A stretch of DNA of 64,000 nucleotides, from NCBI GenBank assembly GCA_023101725.1, contig JALJCO010000091.1:1-64000 (forward strand), given 5' to 3'. The notes below the pieces were generated by a model. That model was not told the origin of the DNA. It saw only the letters and a list, made by a program, of their open reading frames with translations, and did not search any database. How positions within the stretch are numbered: position 1 is the stretch's first letter; each line of letters opens with the position of its first letter. Positions 13,001-25,000 of the stretch are shown piece by piece. The DNA is from Atherinomorus stipes (lineage: Eukaryota; Chordata; Actinopteri; Atheriniformes; Atherinidae). The position numbers were made by a program, and so were the translations under genes.

Positions 13001-16000
13001 AAATTAAGTTAATTATAAGATGATGGGGGTAATTTAAGTGATTAATAATGGAAGGACGGGGGATAATTATTTAGTTCACATCCATATTATACACGATTCG
13101 GTGTTTTCTTCCCACATGTTAATTAGACTGGGCCGCTTGGGGCAGCTGCATCATCCCAAATAAGGAAGGAAGGGGGGGGGAAAAGGGGGAGGAAAAAACA
13201 AAAAGAAATGAAATCAGAGGGGGATGATTATGATTGGTTTTTGTTGGGGTATGTGTTCGGAGCGGCATGGGGTATTTCTTGCGTGTTTGCTGGTGGGGGG
13301 TTCCATGGATACTTGCATCCTCTAATCTTATCCTCTTCATCCCTTATGGGGGAGGGGGGAAAACAAATAAAAATTCTTCATCCTCAGGAGGAAGTGGGGG
13401 GGGAGGGGGTGAGAATTATTAGGTTAAATATAAATCAAATAAAACACCATAAATATTTTTAAATTAATATATTTAAGAAATATTAAATGGAAAAAGTGAG
13501 AGTGATTGATTGCTGAGAGTAATACTGCGTGCCGGAAGTGGCACATCCTCATCTGATGTTTCCAGCAGGTAGCTAACATCATTCTGCTAGCAGTTAGCGA
13601 CATTCAGACGATATCTGTTTTACTTGGGTTCGTGACATGATGGAGAATCTGTACCTGCTGTCTACTAAACACCAGAGTGGCTCGTGAATGTTCTGTGGTC
13701 TGGGGGGGGATTGTGAATCTAGCAGGTTGGTCTTGCACATGCGCTTTATTCAAAAACTCACTAACAGTCTCTGCTTTCCTAAATGCAGAAGCACCTTCTA
13801 TAGCGTCTTTAAGGCACGGTAAGTTTATCTGTACTGCACATTTCATGTACAGAAAAACTCAAAGTGCTTTACAGAAAACTTTAAATGCGTTACTGCAGGG
13901 TGAAGAAGAAGCATTAACTTAAAAAAATACTTCTTTAAAAACTTTTATTAGGTCACTGAGAGCACTATTGTTTCCTTTTTTATCAGGGTATAATTTCTTT
14001 TCCATTTTTCTTTTTGAAAAATAAATATGAAACAATTCGTGAAATTTGTCTCTTTTTTATGTTCTTGTTGTGAGCAATTGTCTGTGCACTGGTTTGGATT
14101 GTAAATTGAGCAGAACCATTCTGGTGATGATGGATGGTGGTTTTAGTCTTTAGCTCTGATGAGAATCGCATTTTAATTGTAGCATGTCTCATTTTAAGTT
14201 CACTCTGTGTGGTTCTAGTTCAATGGAAACACAACTTTGGCTAAGTTTAATCTTTGTTGTAAAATCTGAAAAGATTAAATCTATAATGTGAATGGTTGAC
14301 TTAAGAATCCACATTATTGATGTGCTTGTTTTTACGATTTCTGATGCTAAATCTGACCTTTTCCACAGGCTGCTGGAAACGGACAGCAAGTCGCTGCGCT
14401 CCATGAACGGCTCTCGGAGAAACAGTGGCTCCTCCCTGGTGTCCAGCTCCTCGGCCTCCTCCAACCTGTCCCACCTGGAGGAGGACGCGTGGATCTTGTG
14501 GGGGCGAATCGTCAATGAGTGGGAGGAGGTGCGCAAGAAGAAAGAGAAGCAGCTTAAGGTGGGATACTGTAGTGACTTCCTGTGCTGTGGTGGAGCCAGA
14601 AAATTTCTGTGTGGTGGCCGTGATGGATTTGTGATCATGATGGGGTGGTATACATGTGTCATTAGATAATACAGGGTTATTTAAAGGTGCCATGACATCA
14701 AATTTCACTTTTCTGGGGTTTTGAGGGTATAATATAATCTGTTGTGCACTGATGAGGCCATGTGAATGTCCAGAGTGAGAATCAAAGTTCCTGTTTATGG
14801 TCTGTCAGCTTTGTCTCTCTGTTCAAAAAGGGTTGAATCAGACAGCAGCTTATCATTCTACGTAGTTCTATCATTCTACTTAATTCAATTGCTCCAATAA
14901 GAGCACACTGTCAAGCAAACAGTCGTGTGTCCCCACCCCCCTCCTCTCCCCTTCCACCCTCCACTCTGCTCTCACCCCCTCCCTCGCTGATTCAACTGCG
15001 TAAGTGGAGCTGACTGAGCTGCTCCACTGACTGAGCAGTCAGGTCTGGGTTTTCAAACAAAAGGATTTAAAATAAAACTTCTGCAGCAACACTGATGGAG
15101 GCGACCACAACCTTGTAATAAATAAACCTGTAAGTTTATTTATTTTCTAAATGCTGTCTTGTCTGATAAACATAGCTCACTGTCTGAAATGCACATGTTG
15201 CTAACATATAGCCTTTAGCAAACTCTGACCTCAGCTTGACCTACTTTCTCTAAATACGGTTATAGCCAAATAAGGTGTAGCCAATCAAAATGAAGTCAAC
15301 TTGGTTTCCAGGTAAAGCTGCATATCATTACCACACCAACTCTTTTACTGAGGAAGGGAGGTCTAGCGTGCCAAAACAATCCCTTGCTGTAAAAAGTGAC
15401 ATTTTTGGGGGAAAGGGGGGGGGGGGATTTACATATGCAGTAATGTAAACTACATGAACCAGTTTTTACTGCTATGTCATCACTTCTTTAAGGCACCTAA
15501 ACCACGAAACTCTACAATATTTGAAAAGCACATAGTGGTGGAAAAGGTTGGATAATATTCAGTGTATCTAAATGTTTTCTTATTCGATCAGATAAAGTAA
15601 CAAAGAAGCTTGCGTTATAGTACTGTAACGTAATTTACAGATAACTATCCCAAGCCGAGTATCGAGAGGGACCCAACTGCAGTCACGATACGTCGCCATA
15701 TATCCATCCACGCCGGAAGTCCCAATCAGAAGTTTGTTCTTCATGTAACTTACTAAAATCTAACCCTGACCCTTCTCCTAACCCTAACCACCCGACTACA
15801 CCACACATGTGTTTGCGAGCCGCAGATAGATACTCTTAGCGGTGTTTAACTAACTTCCGCTTGAGACTTCCTGTATGGATTGGATGTATGGCGGCGTCCT
15901 TATCGGTCATTGTAACTGCAGTTAGGTACTCTTGTGAGTATCACTACTCTGCAGAGAGGAGATATTCAACTGAGCTTGTAGCAATCAGCTAACCTGGTAC

Positions 16001-19000
16001 ACCAGCCTGACTAACGCCAGGCATGAGATACACGGCAAGTCTGTCTGGGTTCCCTCCATTGGGAAGTGATTTCCAGTCCGGTAATGACCAGACCAATCAC
16101 AGCGCAGCAGTAGAATTATTAACAGGAACGTAAAACTCCTTCGACGTCTCCACCGCTGTTTCTGTTCTGTTTTGGTGCTTAACTAGCAGTTTCCGGGTCA
16201 TAGTCACATGACGTGCAACACAGACGCTTTCTCATGTTAGTTCAGCAATAAACAATGCTGACATGTAACAGAGTATTTATAATAATAAAACCAAACATTC
16301 TATGTTAATTTACACAAGAATATTACATTAAATGGAGAGGGGAAAACAACGTGTAAATGCTAACTTCCGGCGTCACCATAGCAACATAGCAAGAGTGCCG
16401 AACTACGCTTAAGGCCGCCAGCTACAGTCACTTCTGTGTTTCTCTTATTGGTTCTCACCGGTTCACTTTTCTCCTGTTAATACCGGCTCTCGTCTCGCAT
16501 TGGAAATCAGTCTCCAGCGGAGGAGCCCAGACTGACCTGCCGTGTACCTCATACATGGCGTTGGTCAGGCTGGTGTACCAGGCTAGCAATCAGCAGCATT
16601 ATGAGCTCATTACCTATGTATCATGATCAGGAATACACAGATTCATTATTCATAGATTCATACAGTAAATGTTTTTTTTTTATTATAGTCTGATCAAGCT
16701 ATGTATACATGGAAATGTAATACACACCAACTCTCCTCTGGTGTTAAAGCTTACCTTGAATTACCTGCAGAGATGATTCTATAGTTTCTTGGTGTCGCAG
16801 GCAACTCCTCCTCCTGCACCTTTTGCAGCACATTCAAACATTAAAATGTTCAGCACATTCAGGAGATGATGACTCTATCTCAGGGAATTTCAAACTTTTA
16901 CACATTTTGAGTTATTAAGCTTTTTCTAAAAGTTTAAATTCACCAATTTGATTTGACAAGAGTCTTTCAAACCAAATGTGGTTGGACACTGTAAAAATGC
17001 AGCCCAGCAATGGATGATTTTCATCATTTACGCATACGTCGCTTGAGGATGCTCACAACTGCCCGTGACGGTCAAAAAGCTTTGTAAGTCCATTGGAATA
17101 GAATAGAGACTGGTCTTCACGGGGTTGATTACAACGATGCTGGACACTTTGTGTATTTTTGGCTGCTTTAATCGATGAGGGGAGAGCTGTCCTAGACAGG
17201 GAATACGTTTTTGCTGGTTTCCTGTGGATTGTGCAGAGGATTTCTCAGGATATCTCTGTCCTGCCTGACCCTATGGTGTCGTGCTTGTTGTCTCAGGTCT
17301 TGACATCTGATGCTAATTTTAGGCTTCTTGCGACTACAGTTACTCTCTGTAGTGTTGTGATAATCCTGTTAGCAGTCGCTGTGTGAGGTGTTTGGATTTA
17401 AACTAAACGTCTTCAGAGCGCGTTGTGGAAACCGAGTAAACACTGTGTGACTTCGCAGCACTAGTCATGGCTGATTCAGCAGGGAGAGTTTCTTGATTTT
17501 ACAGAAAAGCTGAACCACTGAAACATCAGGAATAGTGTGATCATGTTTCAGATCCAGTTCTCTGTGTTGTAACACATGATGAACATGAACATGTAGTTCC
17601 TGTGTATTCAAAGACAGGGCTGAATGTGTTTTGTCAGGGTGACGGTTTGACTGTTTTAGTCAGAGTGTAAATGGGGGAAGTAGTGTGAGGCCTGTGAAAA
17701 TGAATTTTACTTATTACGTAATTTAACAAAAGTAGAAATTGCCAGAGGCCTGCAGCAAGGCCACAAGATTAAACATTTATGATTAAACATTCAAAAGATT
17801 GATGTTTCTCTTCTCTTTGGTTTACAGAAAAACTCTGTTTCAGTTGTTTGAAGTAAACTGTGGGGGAGCTCTTGTCTGAAACCCACGATATGTTTATATT
17901 TTCTTTACCCTCTGTTTTATATGAGATTTTAGAAAAGCTGTCATTATGAACAAAGTTTTGAGGTTTATAAGTAGCTGAACACATTTTAGATGTTTATGGA
18001 TCAGATTAAGTTCATGTTTGTGCTGGTTAGCTGGTTACTCGCTGGAGGTAAAACATGTAGAATATAAAGATGTGTGGCTTAGAAAGCAGCTTTTGTTCAG
18101 CTCATATCAGATGGTGTGCTCTCCAGCTCAGAACAAAGCTCAGTTTGTCTGCTCTGACTTCAGCTGGAAGTGTGTGTGGGTGAAACACTGATCCAGATGT
18201 ACTCCGGACCACCAGATGCACACCCATATGACTTCCTGTCAGCGCAGGAAGTTATTTCATCAGATTTCGTCAGCAGTTTTCAGTGGAAACAAATCGGTCC
18301 TGGAAGTTCATCACTTACAGCATTTGGAAACTGGCAGATGAGCACGATGAGCAAAGGATTTAATACGGGCTCTATCTCTGCAGAACTGTATTTCCTCACA
18401 CTCTCACAGCTGCTGTTGTCCAGGTGTGAAGAAAGCAGCTGTGAATAAATGAGCCAATTATTTTCTTTTCAGCCTCCTGTTGATTGTTTTAAACTAAATC
18501 GAGACTAACAGAAGTGTTATTTCCTCTCCTCCTGTCATCAAAAGCAGGTTTTATAACCTCAAAAAGGTTTTTCGTTAATTCAAGAAAGGAAAAAAACCTT
18601 TCATGTTACCTCTGCAGGTGAGATTCCTCTCAGGAGACTGGAAACAAACTCCCAGGAATCATCTCTGTTTCACTCATTGTCAATTTCCATAAAATATCTG
18701 AACATTAGTGTGTGTTATTGGTGTGGTTTTGGAAAGAGTTTTGTCAAATGGTTTTTAATTTGCAGAAGTTGTTCAGGTCAGTTTCTGCATGACTTCCGTC
18801 AGGCAGGAAAAACATGATTTCCTTCATATTAGTATCTGCTTTGTTTTGGGTTTTTTAGTAACAAAATGTGACGGTATTTTTCGTACATCTGTGCAGATGA
18901 CAAGGGGAAAAATTTACTGGGAAAAAGGATTGAAGAGAGATTTTAAAAAGAGATGGAATTTAAAACAGATTTTTGCAAGTCTTGAGTCAGCCTTCCCCAA

Positions 19001-22000
19001 ACGAACTGACCCTGGCCGCATCAGTATCTGCTGCTGATGTCTAACGTAAAAAAACAAACTCCTGTTTGTCTCCGCAGGATCTCGTCAGGAAAGGGATCCC
19101 CCACCACTTCAGGGCCATCGTGTGGCAGCTGCTGTGTAATGCCCAGAACATGCCCATCAAGGATCAGTACTCTGAACTCCTGAAGATGACGTCTCCGTGC
19201 GAGAAGCTAATTCGCAGAGACATCGCTCGTACTTATCCTGAACATGAGTTCTTCAAGGAGAAGGACAGTTTAGGCCAGGAAGTACTCTTCAACGTCATGA
19301 AGGTATGTCATTTGTGGTCAGATGACAGTCATGTTTGCAGATAACAGCTAATATTTAATGATTTATTGAAGGTAAAGATGTAAGCAGGGCTGAATAAACC
19401 CCTGGTGGAACGTGTTCTCGTCTCCTTTCAGGCTTATTCTCTGGTGGACCGGGAGGTCGGGTATTGTCAGGGAAGTGCCTTCATTGTTGGTTTGCTTCTC
19501 ATGCAGGTAAAATTATGTTCTCACACATGCATGCAGTCCAGTGCCCAGCCAGAAGTCTGTTTAAGAATATTAAAGTTGGATTAATGTGTTTTCCAGATGC
19601 CAGAAGAAGAAGCTTTTTGTGTGTTTGTGAAGCTGATGCAAGATTACAGGTTACGCGAACTCTTCAAACCCAGTATGGCTGAACTGGGGCTTTGTATGTA
19701 CCAGTTTGAGTGCATGATCCAGGTAGATGCATCATACAGTGTTTCCACATCAACATTTCCTAATTAACTCCTCCAGAGTGGTGATTTAATCTGCACGGTT
19801 TTCTTTTTCTGCAGGAGCAACTCCCAGAGCTGCACATGCATTTCCAGGCTCAGAGCTTTCACACCTCCATGTACGCCTCCTCCTGGTTCCTCACCATCTT
19901 CCTCACCTCCTTCCCTTTACCCATTGCCACCAGGATCTTCGATATCTTTATGTGCGAGGTCAGTTTAAGTGTGACTGTGTTCACAAACAACTTTCTGCTT
20001 TGCAGTGTTTGTTTATTGTTTAATTTTGCAGACATATTTGAGCAAATATTCTGGCATTTCTGAGTTTAAATGTTTTTATTTGGTAATTTACAAAAAAAGA
20101 AAAAAAAAAGTCAGAGAATTTAGTCAACAATTTAAAGACATTACAATGTTTTAAGGTAATTCAACAGTGCTCCCTGCTGGCAGATATAAGTTACTACAGT
20201 CTGTACTGATAATAAGGCGCAGGATTTATTTTAATCCCCGATTTATTTTTAACCAGTTATTTCATTTTTCTTGAGTCAGAAAAACTAAAGTAAACAAAAG
20301 ATGGAAATAGATAAAAAAAAAAAGATAAATAAAAGACAAAAAATCATATATATATTTAATTTTTACCTTGCAATTTATCTGAAATGCTTAGTCCTGTTGA
20401 GAGGACAATTAAGAGCAAGCAGGTCTTGATCACTTTCTTCTTTGTTCAGGGTTTGGAGATCGTTTTCCGCGTGGGGCTGGCCATCCTTCAGATGAACCAG
20501 GCAGAGCTCATCCAGCTCGACATGGAGGGAATGTTACAGGTAAACCACCTGCATATAATTCCAGCTCAGATTTAAGCTCCACACATAACGATCGGCTAGA
20601 ATGATCCCGTTTCTTTGCTCTGCTTAAGCACTTTCAGAAGGTCATCCCACACCAGCTGGACAGTGGACCAGATAAGGTCATCCAGGCTGCATATCAAGTT
20701 AAATACAATGCCAAGAAGATGAAGAAGTGAGTCGACTGTCAGATCTGTGTGTCCATGGTGTCCTCATTTGTTCAGTTAAACTCTTAATGTTAAAGGGATA
20801 GTACACCCACAGAATGATGTGCCTTCATTTCCTACTCACCCTCATGCTGAGCAAGACTGTGGAGCACTTTTTTAATATCTCAAATGCAGCCAGAGATCGG
20901 GGGGGGGGGGGGGGGGGGGGTTGGTTTGAGCGCTGGTAAACTCCATTATATGAAAGTTGGTGAATAATGAAAGCCCCAGATTTCCAGCTGCATTTGATAT
21001 ATTTAAAAAATGCTCCAGACTCTTGTTCAGCATGAGAGTGAGTAGAAAATGAAGCCACATCATTGTGTGGGTGTACTATTCCTTTAAAGTCGTCTCAGTG
21101 ATGGCTTTGAATGTTTTATATACATGATATTTTTTTTGCAGATTAGAGAAAGAATACACTACAATCAAAACAAAAGAGATGGAGGAACAGGTGGAGATAA
21201 AGGTGTGTGCTTTAAATCTGCCTGAAATGGCCTTACATGTGGATTTGTTAGAATATCTGTCTGATGTTCCGTAAATTTTGTTTTTTCAGAGGTTGCGGAC
21301 AGAGAACAGACTTCTTAAACAGAGGATAGACACACTAGAGAAGGTGAGTGCATCACCGTTTGTCCCACACTCGTACCTGCTCATCAACGTTTCCTTCATT
21401 CCTTCAGCCCTGTTCATCTGTTCATCCACGAAAATCTTCCAGTGACCGAGTCTTGTCTTACTAACTCGGCTGTTTGACCGAAGCTGCTCATTTCCATGGC
21501 AACCATTGTTGACTTGCATGTTGAGCTTTTTGATATGGATTTAGAGACACTGCTGGATTTGGACTTCCATGTTGTCATAGTGACCATCTCTGTGCTTGGT
21601 TTTGCTAAAAAAAACTCATCACATGCCACTAATTGAAGCAGAAACGGAGGATCCAGTCTGGATGTGAAGGAAGCTGCTTTGATGCTTGATGCGAGCTCAG
21701 AATGCTGCATGTCGAGTCGCTCTGAAGAGCTCTGCTGTGCCATGGGCTCAGTGCTAACCCGTGCATGAGGACGTAGGGTGTGTGTTTTCAGACTAGTGGG
21801 TCACTGCTGTGGTCTGGAAGACTCCGTTATTTAACAGAGGCTTAACACTTGAACTTTTAACTCTCCTGTAGCTGAACCCATGAAAAAGTTTGAATAGAAG
21901 GTTACTGTAAATCCTCACTGCTTCACTGCTTGTTTTTGTTCTTCACTCTGTCTGAAACCTGAACGTACCATCAGATAGGGCTGAACGATTGAGAAAAAAT

Positions 22001-25000
22001 CTAGTTGTGATTTTTCTGACAAATATTGTGATTTAATCTGTTCAATTCCAGCTTCTGTTCAGTGTTAATGTAGAATTATAGTTTTAGCATAAGATGTCAT
22101 CTAAATTGATTTATCTATTGAGGGCAGCGGCGTCCAAATTTTACATTGGACAGCCGAAAATGACTCGGGATGGATGGTTGCGGGCCAAAACTAAAATTTT
22201 ATGTTGGAGTGTAAGAAATTAAATATGCTTAGCCTATAGTGTAATTGTTCAAAATGAAACCTCATAAAAAGCAATTTGGAAAATGAATAACACTATTCTT
22301 TATTGTGTTCATCATTTGTTTTTAGATTTTATTTTGGACAGCATCTTATCATTTATTCTCTGATCATGGGCTCCCATAACTTTTTTAAAAATGTATTTAT
22401 TTTTTTATTTATTTTGAATCTGATCATAAAAATATAAAAGAAATTTGGATAAAAGATGAAGTGAATTTTAAAAAAAAGATCAACAAAATAGACAGACAAA
22501 ACATTGGAAAAAAAAAAAAAAAACACAAACCGCTTAATAGCATCAACAACATAAGACGGGAAGATTTGTCTACTTTTCCTCACTTCTCAATTGACCTCAT
22601 ATTTCTCACCTATTTAAGATTAACAATTTAGTCTGAAAATAGAGCAGGCAGAAGTAAAAACTTCTCGAGGCTTGCTCTCTTTAACTAATTTATTTTTTTA
22701 AATTGAAAAATGTACAGCTGAGTGAATATACAGTATTCACTGTACTACACACAAGAAGTAAGAAAAAAACCAAAAACACTATACAGTCTTGAGCCAATCA
22801 GTAACAAGCGCAGGAAGTCATTCATGTTCCACACAAAGAAAAAACAAAACAAAACACAAAAAAAACAGAGATAGGATGAGACATGATATTTCCATCCTAT
22901 ACCTGTGAAGTTTATCATTTCTAAATAGTTTCTATCTTGTTAACTGTTAAACACGATTTCATTGAATTGCTCAAATTGTTCCATAAATGAACTCCCTGGA
23001 TTGTCGGGCTGTGAAGCTTTGTGTTTGTTCTCACTGGTTGTTTTTTAAACATACATAATCCCCGTAGGCCGTATCTTCTTTCCCTCACCTGATAGACAAA
23101 CCACAGCGCTACCCTCTACATAAGGTAGTGCACTGGTAATTTGTGCATTACAATGAGTAAATATTTTTTTTAAAATTCACACTGCTGGGAAAATCATAGC
23201 TTTTTTAAAAAGACAATAGGCAGCGGGCCAAAAATAATCACACACGCGCCAACTTTGACCCCAGGCCCCAAAATGGACAGCCCTGTATTAGGGCTTGGTG
23301 TTAAGAACCTCATGGTTCAATTTGATTTCGATTCTTTGGGTTGTGATTTGATGTCGATTAGACTCAATATTGATTTAAATGCTTTGATATCGATACAGAG
23401 ACTGTTGTAGATTTTTTAATATATATTATCTCGCCCATGTGAATGTAGGTAGTATGTCACCTTATATTTTTGGGTAATAAAGCATCTGAAAATAAATGAA
23501 TATAAATCAAATAGTTGCCATTTTGGTGTTGTATGATCCAACATGGCTTTCGTCCATAAAACGTAAATGACACACACAGCTCCCTTCATTGGTCAGGAGG
23601 TGAATCAATTCAGAGGATTTGTCGATTCGCTGTTGAATTGCACAGTATTGTAAATTATTGTGATGCATTGATTAAATGGATAATTTTACCCACCCCTACT
23701 ATATATGAACGGCTTTATCTTCTAACTTTGAGATATGAACGGCTCTACTTAGGGCTGGGCGATAAACCGAAAATTTACACTGAAATTTACAGTGATAACT
23801 GGCGGCATTTTGCCCATGTCACTGTATTCAGTGATTCTATGTTTTAATCAATGAAAAAGAAAAGTGGTCATTTGGGTTTGTTTTTTTTTGTTTATTTTGG
23901 CTGTTTAATAGGTCAGCTGTGTTCACATCCCTTTAAGACACTGAGCTTCATGTACCGCCTGTAGTCCCGTGACTCCACCCCAGTCCGTAACGACCTATCG
24001 TCCATTTATCGTTGCCGAGGTGAACTGCTCAGTATGTCGCGACATTGATTTTAGGCCATGTCGACCAACTCTAGCTCCACTTGCCACCTGTGAGATGCAA
24101 CCTGTGGCTCAAACACTGAAGTTTCCTCTTGAACATGTTTATACTTTGTTCTTGTGTTAAAAACTAAACAGCCTGACGTTATTTTCTGATTTACACCCCA
24201 GCAGCTCATTTGTTTGCACATGATTTCTGGATCCTACATAAAACTGATCACTCCAACCATGTGGGACAATATGTGGCTTCATCCAGCTGAAAATCAGACA
24301 GAAACCTGGGTCTTTAACTTCTCCCAGGGAGGTGCAGCTGCTGAGAATATACGTCCATCATGGACTCACAGCTGAACAAGCTGAATCTACCATCATTTTG
24401 GGAATGTCGAAGTGATATGACGACTTAAAATGGATCCAACATTTTTTGTAGGTTTTCTTAACGTCAACATGTTATTAAGAATATTTAGAGCAACTCCGCT
24501 CAGTAAAACTGTCTTCACTTCATCCGGATCCTTCACAGGAGGGACAGTTTTCTGTCCTTGGTGGTTTTTGTCACAGTCTCTAGTAGAAACTTAGTTTGTG
24601 ATGAGGTTTGAATATGTGACCTTACAGCTGAGGGTAGCTGTCATATGATTTTTACATGACTCTCGACAGGAAGGAGGATTGAAGGAGTGGACGCTGCAGT
24701 TATGATCAGATGCTGTGTAACATTAATCACACTACTTGCAGTTTGCACATTGCAATGTTTTAAATCACAATTTTGTCTTGGAATAGAGAAATCGTTCAGT
24801 CCTACCACCAGCTCTGCTTATTTCTCCATCCTGTCCTGGCTTACTAAACCTTCTCATCTCACCTGCTGCAGTGTTCCTTTTCAGCCTCTGAATTTGGACA
24901 TTATGTCAGTAAATGTGTGTTTCTAGAGGGAAAATAAACATTGCAGTTCTTCTCTGGAAAAAAAAAAAATCAATTGTTCTTTGTGTGCTGTAACTGTCCC

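Larger units (their letters stand above)
4502..14368 (+). other. evi5 intron, about 9.9 kb, repeat-rich
   Basis: No coding sequence of evi5 and no host gene found. The interval contains a Tc1-type MITE (6022-6526), TG/TA microsatellites, a mariner-like MITE (6599-6810), a degenerate minisatellite (7360-7710), a palindromic MITE (7804-7994), a large TTAA-flanked foldback (8445-9366), a hAT transposase fragment (12119-12427) and a compositionally odd patch (12661-13490). Positions 9371-12118 hold nothing I recognise apart from two small hairpins, near 10549-10594 and 11163-11195. Confidence 0.8.
14559..19077 (+). other. evi5 intron, about 4.5 kb
   Basis: Contains a TTAA-flanked element (14685-15487), a foldback pair (15657-15941) and a larger foldback with 11-bp flanking repeats (15990-16583). 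Positions 16600-19077 show no gene and no repeat I recognise; open frames there lack family resemblance. Confidence 0.75.
21976..24804. mobile_element. candidate 2.8-kb hAT-like element with nested repeats
   Basis: TAGGGCTGAACGATT at the left and AATCGTTCAGTCCTA inverted at the right. Flanks CCATCAGA and CCACCAGC agree at 6 of 8 positions, as for an old 8-bp target duplication. Contains the elements at 22125-23285 and 23289-23699. No transposase recognised. Confidence 0.55.

Noticed and set aside
14189..14708. Minus-strand and alternative frames over evi5 exon B
   Set aside because: Shadows of the real exon, open because of its biased codon content.
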